From NCBI RefSeq assembly GCF_016595155.1, contig NZ_JAENGP010000005.1, positions 124,001-188,000 on the forward strand: a stretch of DNA of 64,000 bases, in the 5' to 3' direction. The notes beneath the pieces were generated by a model, which saw only the letters and a program-made list of their open reading frames with translations, searched no databases and was not told the origin of the DNA. The position numbers were made by a program, and so were the translations under genes. Of the stretch, positions 63,788 to 64,000 are shown piece after piece. How positions within the stretch are numbered: position 1 is the stretch's first letter; each line of letters starts with the position of its first letter. This DNA is from Advenella mandrilli. GTDB lineage: Bacteria; Pseudomonadota; Gammaproteobacteria; Burkholderiales; Burkholderiaceae_B.

Positions 63788-64000
63788 ACGTAAAGCCCAT
63801 TATTTTAAGGTTATTTCCCCGAGGTGCTAATTGGCATTGTAGGGAAACGGCATCTTTCTAACAAGAGTCTCACAAGCCCAGCGGTGGGGCGGTCTTGCTA
63901 TCCGTCAGTGTGTCACACCGTTCTCGCTTTCAAGGGCTGCGCACTGCGTGCTTGTGGCCTGGCGGCCATTGACACCCTTGAAAGCTGCGCTGCGGCGTAC
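63788..64000. other. Unassigned right-edge stretch with an inverted repeat
   Basis: The AT-rich part gives way after about 63,870 to GC-rich sequence. CTTTCAAGGG (63927-63936) and CCCTTGAAAG (63975-63984) form a perfect 10-bp inverted repeat around a GC-rich 38-base spacer. No gene is recognised; it could be the edge of another mobile element. Confidence 0.4.

Noticed and set aside
46440-64000. Right-hand attachment site (second copy of the tRNA-Ser 3' end)
   Set aside because: I scanned for the T-arm sequence GGTTCGAATCCCCC and found none in the island part of the window.
1-64000. CRISPR array
   Set aside because: No regularly spaced repeats of about 25-40 bases were seen. The only tandem repeat noticed is the short ATTAATGC set, which has no spacers.

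Overview
The left 46 kb (1-46,350) is an ordinary betaproteobacterial core chromosome, most like Burkholderiales/Alcaligenaceae. This rests on gene content and order: rplM-rpsI-argC, anmK facing tyrS, glyA-nrdR-ribD-ribE, pyrR-pyrB-pyrX, accB-accC-prmA, a histone H1-like Lys/Ala protein, and nadA/nadB facing a NadQ-type regulator. Base composition looks close to 50% GC by eye. Species cannot be named from the sequence alone. The blocks are: argJ (cut by the left edge), hemL, thiE and thiD (minus); rubredoxin, yqgE, ruvX, pyrR, pyrB, an inactive dihydroorotase (pyrX) and a PlsC-type acyltransferase (plus); apaH, lptG, mtgA, aroE, an RNB ribonuclease, a YqiA-type esterase and mpl (minus); tlpA-like, aroQ, accB, accC, prmA, a DUF3426 protein and a PfkB kinase (plus); yggT, the histone-like gene and gltX (minus); a degenerate Pat-type acetyltransferase (plus); an esterase and darP (minus); pmbA, a TRAP binding protein, rplM, rpsI, argC, a membrane coiled-coil protein and erpA (plus); nadB and nadA (minus); nadQ (plus); anmK (minus); tyrS, a YbhB-like protein, glyA, nrdR, ribD and ribE (plus).

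A tRNA-Ser(GGA) at 46,259-46,346 marks the junction with a mosaic, lower-GC genomic island that runs off the right edge. It opens with a tyrosine integrase pointing back at the tRNA. Next come a structured intergenic region with a perfect 26-bp operator-like palindrome, a Cro/YdaS-like regulator, an IS3-family insertion, an HNH-nuclease gene bracketed by two small hairpin elements with IS66-type ends, and IS5-family debris.

The first cargo of special interest (51,171-57,294) is a tightly coupled three-gene operon with 4-base GTGA overlaps. It encodes a DprA-like protein, a 1558-residue protein joining a HAD phosphatase domain, a phosphoribosyltransferase domain, a DUF559/Vsr-like nuclease and a RecQ-type helicase, and a coiled-coil protein with one C-terminal membrane anchor. 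The DprA plus HAD/phosphoribosyltransferase pairing recalls the ShosTA toxin-antitoxin/anti-phage system, but the nuclease-helicase fusion and the membrane partner make this look like a distinct, larger defence system.

The second cargo (58,905-62,116) is a very AT-rich three-gene cassette: a small two-helix membrane protein, a family-B DNA polymerase-like protein that keeps polymerase motifs A, B and C but shows no exonuclease domain, and an unrecognised 321-residue protein. The cassette is bracketed by a perfect 21-bp inverted repeat, which is the terminal repeat of IS3-family remnants, and is preceded by three tandem 8-bp ATTAATGC repeats. The window ends with further IS3 fragments, a serine resolvase with candidate res subsites, a small unknown gene and an unassigned GC-rich stretch. 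The island's right attachment site was not seen.
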